Shown: positions 8,604 through 16,258 of the stretch, one piece after another
How positions within the stretch are numbered: the first letter of the stretch is position 1
Layout of the letters: each line of letters starts with the position of its first letter
DNA from: an uncultured Fibrobacter sp.
GTDB taxonomy: Bacteria > Fibrobacterota > Fibrobacteria > Fibrobacterales > Fibrobacteraceae
Length of the DNA: 35,564 bases
NCBI GenBank assembly: GCA_947165045.1
Contig: CAMUYW010000032.1
Location: 1-35,564 of the forward strand
Direction of reading: 5' to 3'
The notes under the pieces: model-generated
Database searches by the model: none
What the model was told of the DNA's origin: nothing
What the model saw: only the letters and a program-made list of their open reading frames with translations
Position numbers and translations under genes: made by a program

Positions 8604-10022
8604 TTATCTATTATCGTCTTTAGCGATTTTATCGTACGCTTGGATAATTTCGCGGTCCATATCACGACGATGCGCCGGGGATGCAAACTTGTTGCGCACC
8701 TGACTCTTGTAAATCGTCCAATTGCGCGAGAACGCCATGTGCATCACAGCAGCGATTAAAAGCCCGGGCAGCAAGCTGTAACTCCCCGTCATTTCGCAAA
8801 CCATCACGACGCCCGCAATCGGAGCCTTCGCGGCCCCCGCAAAGAATGCCGCCATGCCAACGAGAATAAACATTTCCGGCATGCGAATAAGGCCCGGCGC
8901 CACGAGTTCGAAAATTCCAGCGAACATTGCGCCTAGCACGCCACCGATAAACAGCGACGGTCCAAACACTCCACCCGAGCCGCCAGAACCAACAGTCAAT
9001 GCTGTCGCGAGAATCTTCGCCAACACAACGCCAAGCAAAATCAGCACACCAAAGCCCGAATGCGGCACAAGCCCCGCCATCAAATGGTCGATGAATTCAA
9101 AACCGCCGCCCGAGACTTCGGGATACACAAGCACTAAAACCGAAATAAGCGCGCCACCCACCGCAGGCTTGAGCCAAACCGGGGCGGTCCACTTATTAAA
9201 GCGACGTTCCGACGCATAATAGCAGCGCACATACATGTACGAAAACGGGAAGCAGAAAATGCCAAGCAGAGCGCACGCCAAAAGTTCCACACCATTCGTA
9301 AACGGGAAAGGCGATACAACTCCAATAATCGGCGCAGCCCCCACAAACGCAATATAGACCGTAAACGAAACAACCGATGAAATAATCGAAGTTGCAAACG
9401 CATTCGATTCAAAGTCCTCGCGGTAAAGCATTTCGACCGACGTGAGCGCCCCCGCAAGCGGAGCCTTAAAAATCGCGCCTAGCCCAGCCGCCGTACCCGC
9501 GAGCAAAAATTGCCCGCGCAACATCCGTGGCATCTTGAAAAACTTGCAAATGGTCGATGCAATTCCCGAGCCAATCTGCGAAATCGGCCCCTCGTAACCC
9601 GCAGAACCGCCCGTCGAAAGCGTAATAATACTCGCCAAAAACTTCGCCGGCGCCACGCGCGCGCGCACATTTCCGCCTTGGTGGTGAAACGAATAAATCA
9701 TCCTGTCGGTGCCCTGCCCCGCCGTTTCTGGCGCACGCGCCACCTTGTGGATGAAAAGCCCGACAGCAAGCCCACCAATTGCAGGAACAACTGCAAAAGC
9801 CCACCACGGAAGCATCCCGAGCGTCCACGGCAAGCGCACAAATTCCATCGCGGCCCACAGCCCAAAATGGAACGCCACGGCCACAAGCCCAGTCACGCCC
9901 CCAATGACAGCAGCAAGCCCGAGCTTTGGCAAATAGCCATTCACCACGAGAAGTTTAGCAATCGTTCTATGAATTCGCTTCACGGTGCGCAAGATAGAAA
10001 TTTTATATTGCCTTCCCAACAC
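8604..10022 (-). CDS. ClC-family chloride channel/transporter
   Basis: A 472-aa integral membrane protein with the hallmark ClC signatures. GSAGYEGPISQIGS contains the gating Glu in a G-Y-E-G-P version of the usual GREGP motif. GSGGSGGVFGPSLFIGG is the GxFxP anion-binding loop. The stretch FAGAAKAPIAGVVMVCEMTG is typical of the C-terminal half. It would move chloride (or another small anion) across the inner membrane, either as a channel or as a proton exchanger. There is no C-terminal CBS domain pair, only a short charged tail. The start is a GTG at 10022; a second GTG at 9983 is equally possible and neither has a clear ribosome binding site. It is divergent from the yciO-like gene, with 48 bases between them. 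Confidence 0.9.
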   Translation of the reverse strand: MLGRQYKISILRTVKRIHRTIAKLLVVNGYLPKLGLAAVIGGVTGLVAVAFHFGLWAAMEFVRLPWTLGMLPWWAFAVVPAIGGLAVGLFIHKVARAPETAGQGTDRMIYSFHHQGGNVRARVAPAKFLASIITLSTGGSAGYEGPISQIGSGIASTICKFFKMPRMLRGQFLLAGTAAGLGAIFKAPLAGALTSVEMLYREDFESNAFATSIISSVVSFTVYIAFVGAAPIIGVVSPFPFTNGVELLACALLGIFCFPFSYMYVRCYYASERRFNKWTAPVWLKPAVGGALISVLVLVYPEVSGGGFEFIDHLMAGLVPHSGFGVLILLGVVLAKILATALTVGSGGSGGVFGPSLFIGGVLGAMFAGIFELVAPGLIRMPEMFILVGMAAFFAGAAKAPIAGVVMVCEMTGSYSLLPGLLIAAVMHMAFSRNWTIYKSQVRNKFASPAHRRDMDREIIQAYDKIAKDDNR

Positions 10023-10070
10023 ATTTTTTTATATATTATTCGTCCAAAAGCGAAATGCTGTAAGAAAATT

Positions 10071-10658
10071 ATGCGAATTGAAGTACATCCAGAAAATCCG
10101 CAAGCGCGAATTGTAAAGCAAGCGGCAGAAATTCTCGAAGACGACGGACTCGTCCTCTACCCCACCGAATCAGGCTACGCCATCGGTTGCAACGCCGAAT
10201 CGACCAAGGCAATCCACAAGCTCTACGCCCTCAAAAAGCCCATGAAAAAGTTCGTCATGGCGCTGATTGTCCCCGACATCCGGTTTGCAAGCGGCTACGC
10301 CCACGTGAGCAACTTCGCATTCAACATCATCAAGCAGCGCGTGCCCGGCCCATACACGTTCATTCTCCCCGCCGACCCGCATATTGCACGCAAGCTCGAC
10401 GTCAAGCGCCCGGAAATCGGCATCCGCATCCCGACGCACCCGTTCTTCAAGGAACTTTTCCAGCATTTTGACAAGCCAATCCTCAGCACGGCAGCCAAGC
10501 TCAGCGAGGAAGACATGTACGAGACCGACGACATCTGGAAAACGTTCCAACATTCCGTGGACATGATGGTCGATTGCGGCAACATCGAAATCAACCCGAC
10601 GAACATCGTGAGCCTCGTCGGTGATTGCGTTGACGTGATACGTGGAGAACTGGTGTAA
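10071..10658 (+). CDS. yciO: YciO/YrdC/Sua5-family protein (threonylcarbamoyl-AMP synthase-like)
   Basis: The product is 195 aa and spans a single YrdC domain. The opening (VHPENPQARIVKQAAEIL) closely follows E. coli YciO (IHPDNPQQRLINQAVEIV), and later motifs YPTESGYAIGC, PGPYTFILPA, IGIRIPTHP and ILSTAAKLS are the nucleotide-binding and phosphate-binding elements of the family. YrdC/Sua5 members make threonylcarbamoyl-AMP for tRNA t6A; YciO members are close relatives with lower or debated activity, so the function here is not fixed. The start ATG at 10071 directly precedes the conserved domain. A hairpin terminator follows at once. Confidence 0.85.
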   Translation: MRIEVHPENPQARIVKQAAEILEDDGLVLYPTESGYAIGCNAESTKAIHKLYALKKPMKKFVMALIVPDIRFASGYAHVSNFAFNIIKQRVPGPYTFILPADPHIARKLDVKRPEIGIRIPTHPFFKELFQHFDKPILSTAAKLSEEDMYETDDIWKTFQHSVDMMVDCGNIEINPTNIVSLVGDCVDVIRGELV

Positions 10659-10663
10659 AAGAG

Positions 10664-10692
10664 AAAAGGGCCACCGCGAAAGTGACCCTTTT
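10664..10692. terminator. Bidirectional terminator between yciO-like gene and tRNA-Arg
   Basis: AAAAGGGCCAC and GTGACCCTTTT form an 11-bp stem with one mismatch and a 7-base loop. Four T follow on the plus strand; on the minus strand the run is TTTTCTCTTTT. It serves the converging yciO-like gene and tRNA gene. Confidence 0.82.
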
Positions 10693-10696
10693 GCTA

Positions 10697-10769
10697 TACC
10701 CGGTTCGCGAGTCGAACGCGAGTTTAATCCTTAGGAGGGACTCGTTCTATCCATCTGAACTAACCAGGC
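10697..10769 (-). tRNA. tRNA-Arg(CCT)
   Basis: A complete cloverleaf can be folded on the minus strand. The acceptor arms are GCCTGGT and ACCGGGT with a G1-U72 and a U4-G69 wobble. The D-stem is GTTC/GAAC. The anticodon stem is AGTCC/GGATT, with loop CTCCTAA giving anticodon CCT (reads AGG). The T-arm is TCGCG-TTCGACT-CGCGA. The variable loop has four bases. The discriminator is A and the 3' CCA is not encoded, so it must be added enzymatically. This is the only RNA gene recognised in the window. Confidence 0.93.
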
Positions 10770-10832
10770 TCATTAGCGCATGCGAATATAGAAAAAAAAT
10801 CGAGAATCATCAAGCGAAACGCCAAATTCTGT

Positions 10833-10871
10833 AAAAAAGAACGCCCGCCACCGTTTTCACAATGACGGACG
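10833..10871 (-). terminator. Terminator at the end of the radical SAM/precursor operon
   Basis: Read on the minus strand, CGTCCGTCAT pairs with GTGGCGGGCG through seven Watson-Crick and three G-U pairs, followed by TTCTTTTTT. It lies 25 bases after the stop codon of the last maturase gene and probably ends the minus-strand operon. Confidence 0.7.
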
Positions 10872-10896
10872 CCTTATCAACAAATAAATAAGATCT

Positions 10897-12972
10897 CTAG
10901 GAAGCTAAAATTTTTTCAAAGCCTATATCATTACGGCCCTTTAGAGTCTCCTTATCAATAAAGAACAGATTCGACTTTTCAAAAACAAACAAATCACTAC
11001 AAGACTGACGTGTTTCTTCAGAACTTGACAGAACAGAAACGTACACATTCAATTCAAATCCGCGAATTTTTTCAAGCACAGTTCTTGAATCGCCAGAAAA
11101 ATCCTCATAAAGAAGAACTTTATCATTTGAAGCAAGATTATCTCGAATCCAGTTTACAAGACTTGAATTCCACAGTTCGTCGTTGATTGGCAAAAGAAGA
11201 GCAAATGAGGTATTCAAATTTTTCTCTGTCTTATACTTAATCAAATCCTTAATTTGATCAAGTTGCGTACCAAAAGATTCTTGCAGAGCTTCGGGTTTTA
11301 TCCAGACTTCATCGACATCGCAATCAACAAGTTTCTTATATTCTGGAGAATCTATTTTGGAATTATCAAGGAGAAGCACTTGGTGATTCTTTTGCAACTT
11401 CAGTAAACGGATCATGTCCAAAGCATCTTGGTTTTGAGCCAAACCTTCTCCGCTCAAAACAACATTTTCATAATGCTTTACATCATGGAATTTAAGAAGA
11501 TTATCAAAAGTTTCAGAATCTATCGAGTCCGCACTTTGTCCGTCATCTAAAGCCACAAATACATTTCTGGGTTCCGTCAACGGAATACAATCGCTAAGCA
11601 ACTGTGGCAATTGAGGATTTTCGTCAAAGGCTTCGATTAAATACGGCAGCATCAGCTTATTGAAAACACATATTTCATTTTCAAATTCACCATCCTTTCC
11701 TGTATAATAGTCAACAGCATGACAAACACCTCCGCACAGAGTCTTCCAAACACAATCTTTACAGCGTTTAAAGTTATTCTTTGATCGTTGCAAAGTCTTC
11801 GCGACAACACTACTCTGAGCAAGAATTTCATCAAGTGGCGCTTCATTAATATTTCCAATATTAAATTCGGGATCACCAATAAAATCATCACATATGTAAA
11901 TATCACCATTATTAGAAAGGCCCAGCACTTTTCTTCCTGCGCCGCAAGGAGTCTGCGTGCACATAAACGTATTTTCGTTTGCAAAAAGGCTTAAAGCCAT
12001 ATTTGACAAAATACGTTCCTTTATCTTTTTTTCATTATGCGTATTATTTTCTACTATCCTATGGAAAATCTTCTTATACGCTTCAAAAATCTGTTCCCCA
12101 GATACATACAAGGAACTGTCATTTCCACCACGTCCAAACTTCATCAACGGAATGAACGAGAATGTATAAATATCATTTGCAAGATAGAAGTCTAAAATTT
12201 CATCAATATGTTCAGCGACATTGCTGGTCATCACGCTCAACACGCCAAATGGCACTTCGTGTTTTTGCAGGATACGAACACCACGCATAACATGGTCAAA
12301 AGACCCCTTTCCATTTTGGAATGGTCTTGTAGCATTTTGGAAACAAGCAGGCCCGTCAAGGCTTACTCCAACTTCAATGTTATTTTTCTTAAAGAATTCC
12401 GCATGTTCATCATTCACCAAAGACGCATTGGTCTGAATCGTTATTTTGACCATATCGCCATATTTTTTTGAATATTCAAAGACGTCTTTAACCAGCTTAA
12501 AGTTAATTAAAGGTTCTCCTCCATGCATCAGCATCGTAACACAGTTGTTAGGATTTAACCTAACATACTCATCAACAATTCTATGCGCAGTCTCAACAGA
12601 CATATGTGCAGACTGATCAAGACCAGCATTCGCATAGCAATACACACACTTTAAATTACAAGCCAGCGTTGCTTTAATCACCGCCAAAACCGGATATTCT
12701 TTCTTTTCACAAGATTTACATTTCCGTTTTTCATTTTGCTTTAGTGAAATCAAATTATGAGTACGCAATAAAATCTTTAACCTGTCGATTTCACTTGCAG
12801 GAATTCCTTCATATTGACGAGAAATACTTTCCGTGGTCAATCCCTGTTCGATTTGGTGTACAAGTTCTTTACACAAATCATCCAACAGTAGCCATCCTCC
12901 AGTTTGAGGATTTATAGCCATTTGTCTATTTTTTAATGCTAACCATTTAATAGAAGATTCTTTATTAATCAT
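10897..12972 (-). CDS. Radical SAM/SPASM peptide maturase (691 aa) with N-terminal PqqD-like domain and C-terminal extension
   Basis: Domains in order: residues 5-75 resemble a PqqD-like peptide recognition domain (NPQTGGWLLLDDL, then a short winged helix). A CxxC follows at Cys85/Cys88. The radical SAM barrel has Cys105-xxx-Cys109-xx-Cys112 and GGEP at 151-154. The SPASM domain has Cys338, 343, 361, 404, 407, 413, 417 and 435, in the standard CxxCx5Cx3C order for two auxiliary iron-sulfur clusters. Residues 450-691 have no CxxxCxxC but keep an alternating strand/helix pattern. Such enzymes install C-C or thioether crosslinks in ribosomal peptides. It lies 68 bases after a candidate substrate gene with a hairpin between, and is a paralogue of the 688-aa maturase at 14139-16205. 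The reaction is inferred, not shown. Confidence 0.88.
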   Translation of the reverse strand: MINKESSIKWLALKNRQMAINPQTGGWLLLDDLCKELVHQIEQGLTTESISRQYEGIPASEIDRLKILLRTHNLISLKQNEKRKCKSCEKKEYPVLAVIKATLACNLKCVYCYANAGLDQSAHMSVETAHRIVDEYVRLNPNNCVTMLMHGGEPLINFKLVKDVFEYSKKYGDMVKITIQTNASLVNDEHAEFFKKNNIEVGVSLDGPACFQNATRPFQNGKGSFDHVMRGVRILQKHEVPFGVLSVMTSNVAEHIDEILDFYLANDIYTFSFIPLMKFGRGGNDSSLYVSGEQIFEAYKKIFHRIVENNTHNEKKIKERILSNMALSLFANENTFMCTQTPCGAGRKVLGLSNNGDIYICDDFIGDPEFNIGNINEAPLDEILAQSSVVAKTLQRSKNNFKRCKDCVWKTLCGGVCHAVDYYTGKDGEFENEICVFNKLMLPYLIEAFDENPQLPQLLSDCIPLTEPRNVFVALDDGQSADSIDSETFDNLLKFHDVKHYENVVLSGEGLAQNQDALDMIRLLKLQKNHQVLLLDNSKIDSPEYKKLVDCDVDEVWIKPEALQESFGTQLDQIKDLIKYKTEKNLNTSFALLLPINDELWNSSLVNWIRDNLASNDKVLLYEDFSGDSRTVLEKIRGFELNVYVSVLSSSEETRQSCSDLFVFEKSNLFFIDKETLKGRNDIGFEKILAS

Positions 12973-12992
12973 AGCCCTAATAATTTCAAAAT

Positions 12993-13019
12993 ATTGGAAA
13001 GGCTATATGCCTTTCCAAT
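12993..13019 (-). promoter_or_regulatory. Intercistronic hairpin between precursor C and its maturase
   Basis: A perfect 11-bp stem (ATTGGAAAGGC / GCCTTTCCAAT) with a 5-base loop lies between the precursor stop codon and the maturase start. On the minus strand it is followed by an AT-rich stretch with only short T-runs, so it looks like a leaky attenuator or an mRNA-stabilising stem that lets the small protein be made in excess over the enzyme. Confidence 0.7.
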
Positions 13020-13040
13020 AACAATTTATTCTCTATTTAG

Positions 13041-13619
13041 TTATTTATTTTTCAGAATTTTTTCAACTATAGGTTTATTTACGGCATCACAAATTATTTC
13101 ATTCCCTGAGAATCTGCATCCAATTTTCGCCAAAACAGTCAACTGGTTCTTCGTCAATTTCGTTTCAAAGAACTTCGTATAATCACGATTATCAGATTTT
13201 ACAGTCAATTTCCACGGATCATCAGAAAAATCCATCCATTGATAATAAGCAGATGTTTTGCCTGCATCGTGAAGTCCTGCAACAGTACCACGAACATTCA
13301 AAGCTTCAATATCAGCTCTAAGAATTTTTTCAACCGCTATCTTATACTCAGGATTACAAGATACTCGATTTCCTGAAACTTGGCATCCAAGCAACGTCAG
13401 TTCTTTCAGCTGAGCTTTGGTCAATATATTACCAAGTACACACGTTTTTTTATCATTGGTATTAGCAACCAACTCCCACGGCGTATCAGAGAAATCATAC
13501 CATTCAACATCCTGCGCCTTAAGTCCCTCAAAACGAGATCCCGTAGACAAGGCAGAGCCTTTGACATTCAGTTGAGTCGTTGCCGTTTTTTTGCTAGTAT
13601 TAGTTTTTGTTTTTCCCAT
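13041..13619 (-). CDS. Candidate RiPP-like precursor C, internally duplicated (192 aa)
   Basis: No known family was recognised. The protein is two tandem copies of an 84-residue unit (about 17-100 and 107-189) after a Lys/Thr-rich start. Each unit begins LNV(K/R)G, has a hexapeptide W-x-D-F-S-D (W40-D45, W128-D133) followed by (T/D)DPW or TPW, and ends in the shared C-terminal module: L66-T-K, Cys79, V96-E-K and L155-T-K, Cys168, V185-E-K. The W-Y-D, W-M-D and F-S-D triplets are candidate modification sites for the neighbouring radical SAM enzyme (inference). The ATG at 13619 has an AAGGAAAC ribosome binding site. It has its own upstream region with a promoter-like motif also found before precursor A, and a hairpin separates it from the 691-aa maturase. 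Confidence 0.78.
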   Translation of the reverse strand: MGKTKTNTSKKTATTQLNVKGSALSTGSRFEGLKAQDVEWYDFSDTPWELVANTNDKKTCVLGNILTKAQLKELTLLGCQVSGNRVSCNPEYKIAVEKILRADIEALNVRGTVAGLHDAGKTSAYYQWMDFSDDPWKLTVKSDNRDYTKFFETKLTKNQLTVLAKIGCRFSGNEIICDAVNKPIVEKILKNK

Positions 13620-13688
13620 ATTAGTTTCCTTTTTTTGTTAATGTTGTTATTTTCAAAATAACATAATAGTAATAATGTTATAAACCAA

Positions 13689-13704
13689 AAAATTTATTTT
13701 ACAT
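13689..13704 (-). promoter_or_regulatory. Shared upstream motif before precursor C
   Basis: Read on the minus strand, ATGTAAAATAAATTTT lies 69 bases before the precursor C start. It differs in one base from ATGTAACATAAATTTT, which lies 73 bases before precursor A. The match in sequence and distance suggests a promoter or operator. The 113-base gap also holds a palindrome, GTTATTTT-C-AAAATAAC, at about 13637-13653. Confidence 0.5.
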
Positions 13705-13732
13705 TACTACAAACAATATAAATTTAAATATT

Positions 13733-14125
13733 TTATTTTTTTAGAATCTTTTCAACCGCAGCTTTATTTTTATTCAATAGAATTATCTTATCAGCAGTCA
13801 ATCTACAACCCAGCGCTGTAAGCGCGTTCATTTGCATTTTCGAAAGATTTTCTTTTCGATTAAAAACAACCTCATCGTTCTTTAAACGAGCTCCTTCTGG
13901 ACCACATTTATCCCATCCTATTTTTTCATCATACCATCCACGATCATCGCTAAAAACATTTTTTCCACCTTCATACCGCTGGTTTGCAGCGAGAATTGAG
14001 TTTTTGACATTTAATGATGCGCTCGTATGAGGATTAATCCGAGCATGAGTCAATGCATCTTTTGCTGCTTCAATCTGAGTTCGAGTCAATGTTTCTTTCG
14101 ATGTTTTAATTTTAAGGTTCCTCAC
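13733..14125 (-). CDS. Candidate RiPP-like precursor B (130 aa)
   Basis: No known family was recognised. The N-terminal 35 residues are helical and Lys/Thr/Ala-rich. Residues 39-52 (LNVKNSILAANQRY) resemble the unit start of precursor C (LNVKGSALSTGSRF). A central segment has F58-S-D60, W64-Y-D66, W71 and Cys74. The end is the shared module L94-S-K, Cys107, V124-E-K at the same spacing as in precursors A and C. The start is GTG at 14125 with an AAGGGG ribosome binding site; it is 13 bases after the 688-aa maturase stop, so it is cotranscribed with that enzyme. It is probably a further substrate or a non-core partner of the same family. Confidence 0.72.
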   Translation of the reverse strand: MRNLKIKTSKETLTRTQIEAAKDALTHARINPHTSASLNVKNSILAANQRYEGGKNVFSDDRGWYDEKIGWDKCGPEGARLKNDEVVFNRKENLSKMQMNALTALGCRLTADKIILLNKNKAAVEKILKK

Positions 14126-14138
14126 GTTTACCCCTTTT

Positions 14139-16205
14139 TTAAAAAAAATAGTTTGCGATTTCTTCGCCTTTCAAATTATCCATACCTATTTTCAAGACAT
14201 CATAATTTCGCGAGAAATTTTCAAACCCTTTATTTTGAGACGAAAGAGAATCCAACGGAATATTGGCAAGACGAATATTCGTACTCCAGAAATCATCACC
14301 AATACGGTTAAGCAAGACATTTGCCTTTTCCGCATCATCGTACTGATTATTTCCATAAAGGACCAAAGTATCCGAAGATTTCAATTTATCCTTTATCATG
14401 GAATAATTTTGTTCAATCGCATCAGTAGAAGAAATCGGCAAAAAGAATGTCAAATTTGCATCACAATTACTTTTTTCTCTTTCTTCTGCAAATTGGCGGA
14501 TTACGACATTCATCGTATCTGGATTATCCGTAGCCGTTTTTACCCAAAGACTATCAAATTGGAACGCTTTTTCAATGTTTTCCTTATTCAATGAATCAGG
14601 AGACAACACGACAAGTTTCGGTTGAATATTCTTTACTTTTGCAAAGTTGACATACTCAACCAGATTGGAGTCTTTCAAGCTCTCTTCATCAAAGAATACA
14701 TCATCCATATAAGATATGGAATGCAATTTAAGCAAACTTTTGAAAAGATCGCCATCCATTTGATCCTGACCTATTTTCGAATCAGCCGTTGAAAGCACGA
14801 CTTTTCGAGAATAATCCGTCATTGGACCAATAAGAAGTTCAGGGAGATCCGGATTAAGATCATATTGCTGTATCAGATACGGAATCATGAGTTTGTAGAA
14901 GACGCAAGTTTCCGTTTCTTCAACACCCCTTGCCCCCGTATAATAATCGGTAGAATAACAAATACCACCACAAACACCTCTCCACTCACAATCCTTGCAT
15001 CGAGAAAGATGTTTCATCGCTCTAAATTCAGTTTGAGCAACAACCTTGCTTTTTAAAATCTGATCCTTGAAATGACCGCCATCAAGCGTTCCTATTCTAA
15101 AATCAGGATCGTTAATAAAATCATCACAGGCATAAAAATCGCCATTAATGCCAAATCCCATAGTATTGCGGCCGGCACCACAAGGAGCCCTCATGCACAT
15201 AAATTGTTTTTTATGCAAGAAAACATTTCGAGCTAGATTTTTTATAAAACGTTCCTCAATTCTTTTTTCGCCCTTATTTTTCGTATTAAAATCGACGATG
15301 CGTTTCATAATCCGCTTATACGCGGCAAACATCGTTTCGCCATCAATATAGGACTGTTCATCATTCTCGCCACGGCCAATTCTCTGGAGAGGAATGAACG
15401 AATAACTATAAATATCATTCGCCAAGAAAAAGTCAATAATTTCATCGATATGTTCCGCATTTTGCCCATTCATCACAGAAATCGTTCCAAACGGAATTCC
15501 GTGTTTTTGCAAGATGCGGATACCCCTCATAACTTGTTCAAACGAGCCTTTACCATTTTGAAGCGGTCTCGTTTTGTTATGGAATTCGGCAGGGCCATCA
15601 ATGCTTACACCAACGCCTATTTTATTTTCTTTTATAAACTGCGCAATTTCATCTGTGAGTAACGTGGCATTAGTCTGCATTGTTATATCAATTTGATCTC
15701 TGCGATCTTTTGTATAAGCAGCCAGTTTCCTAATCAAATCAAAGTTGAGTAAAGGTTCGCCACCATGCATCGTCAAGTTGACTTTACGCTCAGGATTCAT
15801 AAGGCTATACTCATCTGCAATGCGGAATGCCGTTTCGGGCTTCATGAAGTCTTTTTGATTACAGCCCGCATTTACATAACAATAGGTACACTTTAAATTG
15901 CATGCTTCGGTCAAATTCAAAACGGCATGAGTAGGCATTCCATGATTACACGGCCTACAAGAATTATCAACAACCGATCCGTCATCTATAAACTTATTCT
16001 GTTCTAAAAGATTAAGCAGTTTACGAATTTCATTCTGTTCCAAACCAGGATATTCGCGTTCTACGTCAGAAATTTTTTTAAATTCGCCTAAACGAGATAT
16101 AATGTCTTTGCTTAAATCATCTAAAAGCAACCATTCCCCAGATTCTGGCAGCAACGCCAAATTATGCTTACCTAAGTCAATCCATTCGATTTGTTTGAGT
16201 TTCAT
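14139..16205 (-). CDS. Radical SAM/SPASM peptide maturase (688 aa) with N-terminal PqqD-like domain and C-terminal extension
   Basis: Paralogue of the 691-aa maturase with the same order of parts. A PqqD-like domain (about 5-75, LPESGEWLLLDDL) is followed by CxxC at 83/86. The radical SAM site is Cys102-xxx-Cys106-xx-Cys109, and GGEP is at 148-151. SPASM cysteines are 337, 342, 360, 403, 406, 412, 416 and 434. A 240-residue C-terminal extension has no CxxxCxxC. Barrel and SPASM parts of the two enzymes are very similar by eye (for example VMRGIRILQKHGIPFG versus VMRGVRILQKHEVPFG), while the C-terminal extensions have diverged, which may reflect different substrates. It sits between precursor A (53 bases upstream, with a hairpin) and precursor B (13 bases downstream). 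The role as crosslinking enzyme is inferred from family and context. Confidence 0.88.
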   Translation of the reverse strand: MKLKQIEWIDLGKHNLALLPESGEWLLLDDLSKDIISRLGEFKKISDVEREYPGLEQNEIRKLLNLLEQNKFIDDGSVVDNSCRPCNHGMPTHAVLNLTEACNLKCTYCYVNAGCNQKDFMKPETAFRIADEYSLMNPERKVNLTMHGGEPLLNFDLIRKLAAYTKDRRDQIDITMQTNATLLTDEIAQFIKENKIGVGVSIDGPAEFHNKTRPLQNGKGSFEQVMRGIRILQKHGIPFGTISVMNGQNAEHIDEIIDFFLANDIYSYSFIPLQRIGRGENDEQSYIDGETMFAAYKRIMKRIVDFNTKNKGEKRIEERFIKNLARNVFLHKKQFMCMRAPCGAGRNTMGFGINGDFYACDDFINDPDFRIGTLDGGHFKDQILKSKVVAQTEFRAMKHLSRCKDCEWRGVCGGICYSTDYYTGARGVEETETCVFYKLMIPYLIQQYDLNPDLPELLIGPMTDYSRKVVLSTADSKIGQDQMDGDLFKSLLKLHSISYMDDVFFDEESLKDSNLVEYVNFAKVKNIQPKLVVLSPDSLNKENIEKAFQFDSLWVKTATDNPDTMNVVIRQFAEEREKSNCDANLTFFLPISSTDAIEQNYSMIKDKLKSSDTLVLYGNNQYDDAEKANVLLNRIGDDFWSTNIRLANIPLDSLSSQNKGFENFSRNYDVLKIGMDNLKGEEIANYFF

Positions 16206-16217
16206 ATCTTACCAAGA

Positions 16218-16244
16218 GAAAGGGAGAGAAAATCCCTCCCTTTC
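16218..16244 (-). promoter_or_regulatory. Intercistronic hairpin between precursor A and its maturase
   Basis: GAAAGGGAG and CTCCCTTTC form a perfect 9-bp stem around a 9-base loop, between the precursor A stop codon and the 688-aa maturase start. No T-run follows on the minus strand. It occupies the same relative place as the hairpin at 12993-13019, which supports a shared role in setting precursor:enzyme ratio. Confidence 0.65.
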
Positions 16245-16258
16245 GGTTAAACCATTTT

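Noticed and set aside
10697..10769. tRNA-Arg as the attachment site of a genomic island carrying the peptide locus
   Set aside because: The locus lies on the 5' side of the tRNA, whereas integration normally uses the 3' end; no integrase and no repeated tRNA end were seen.
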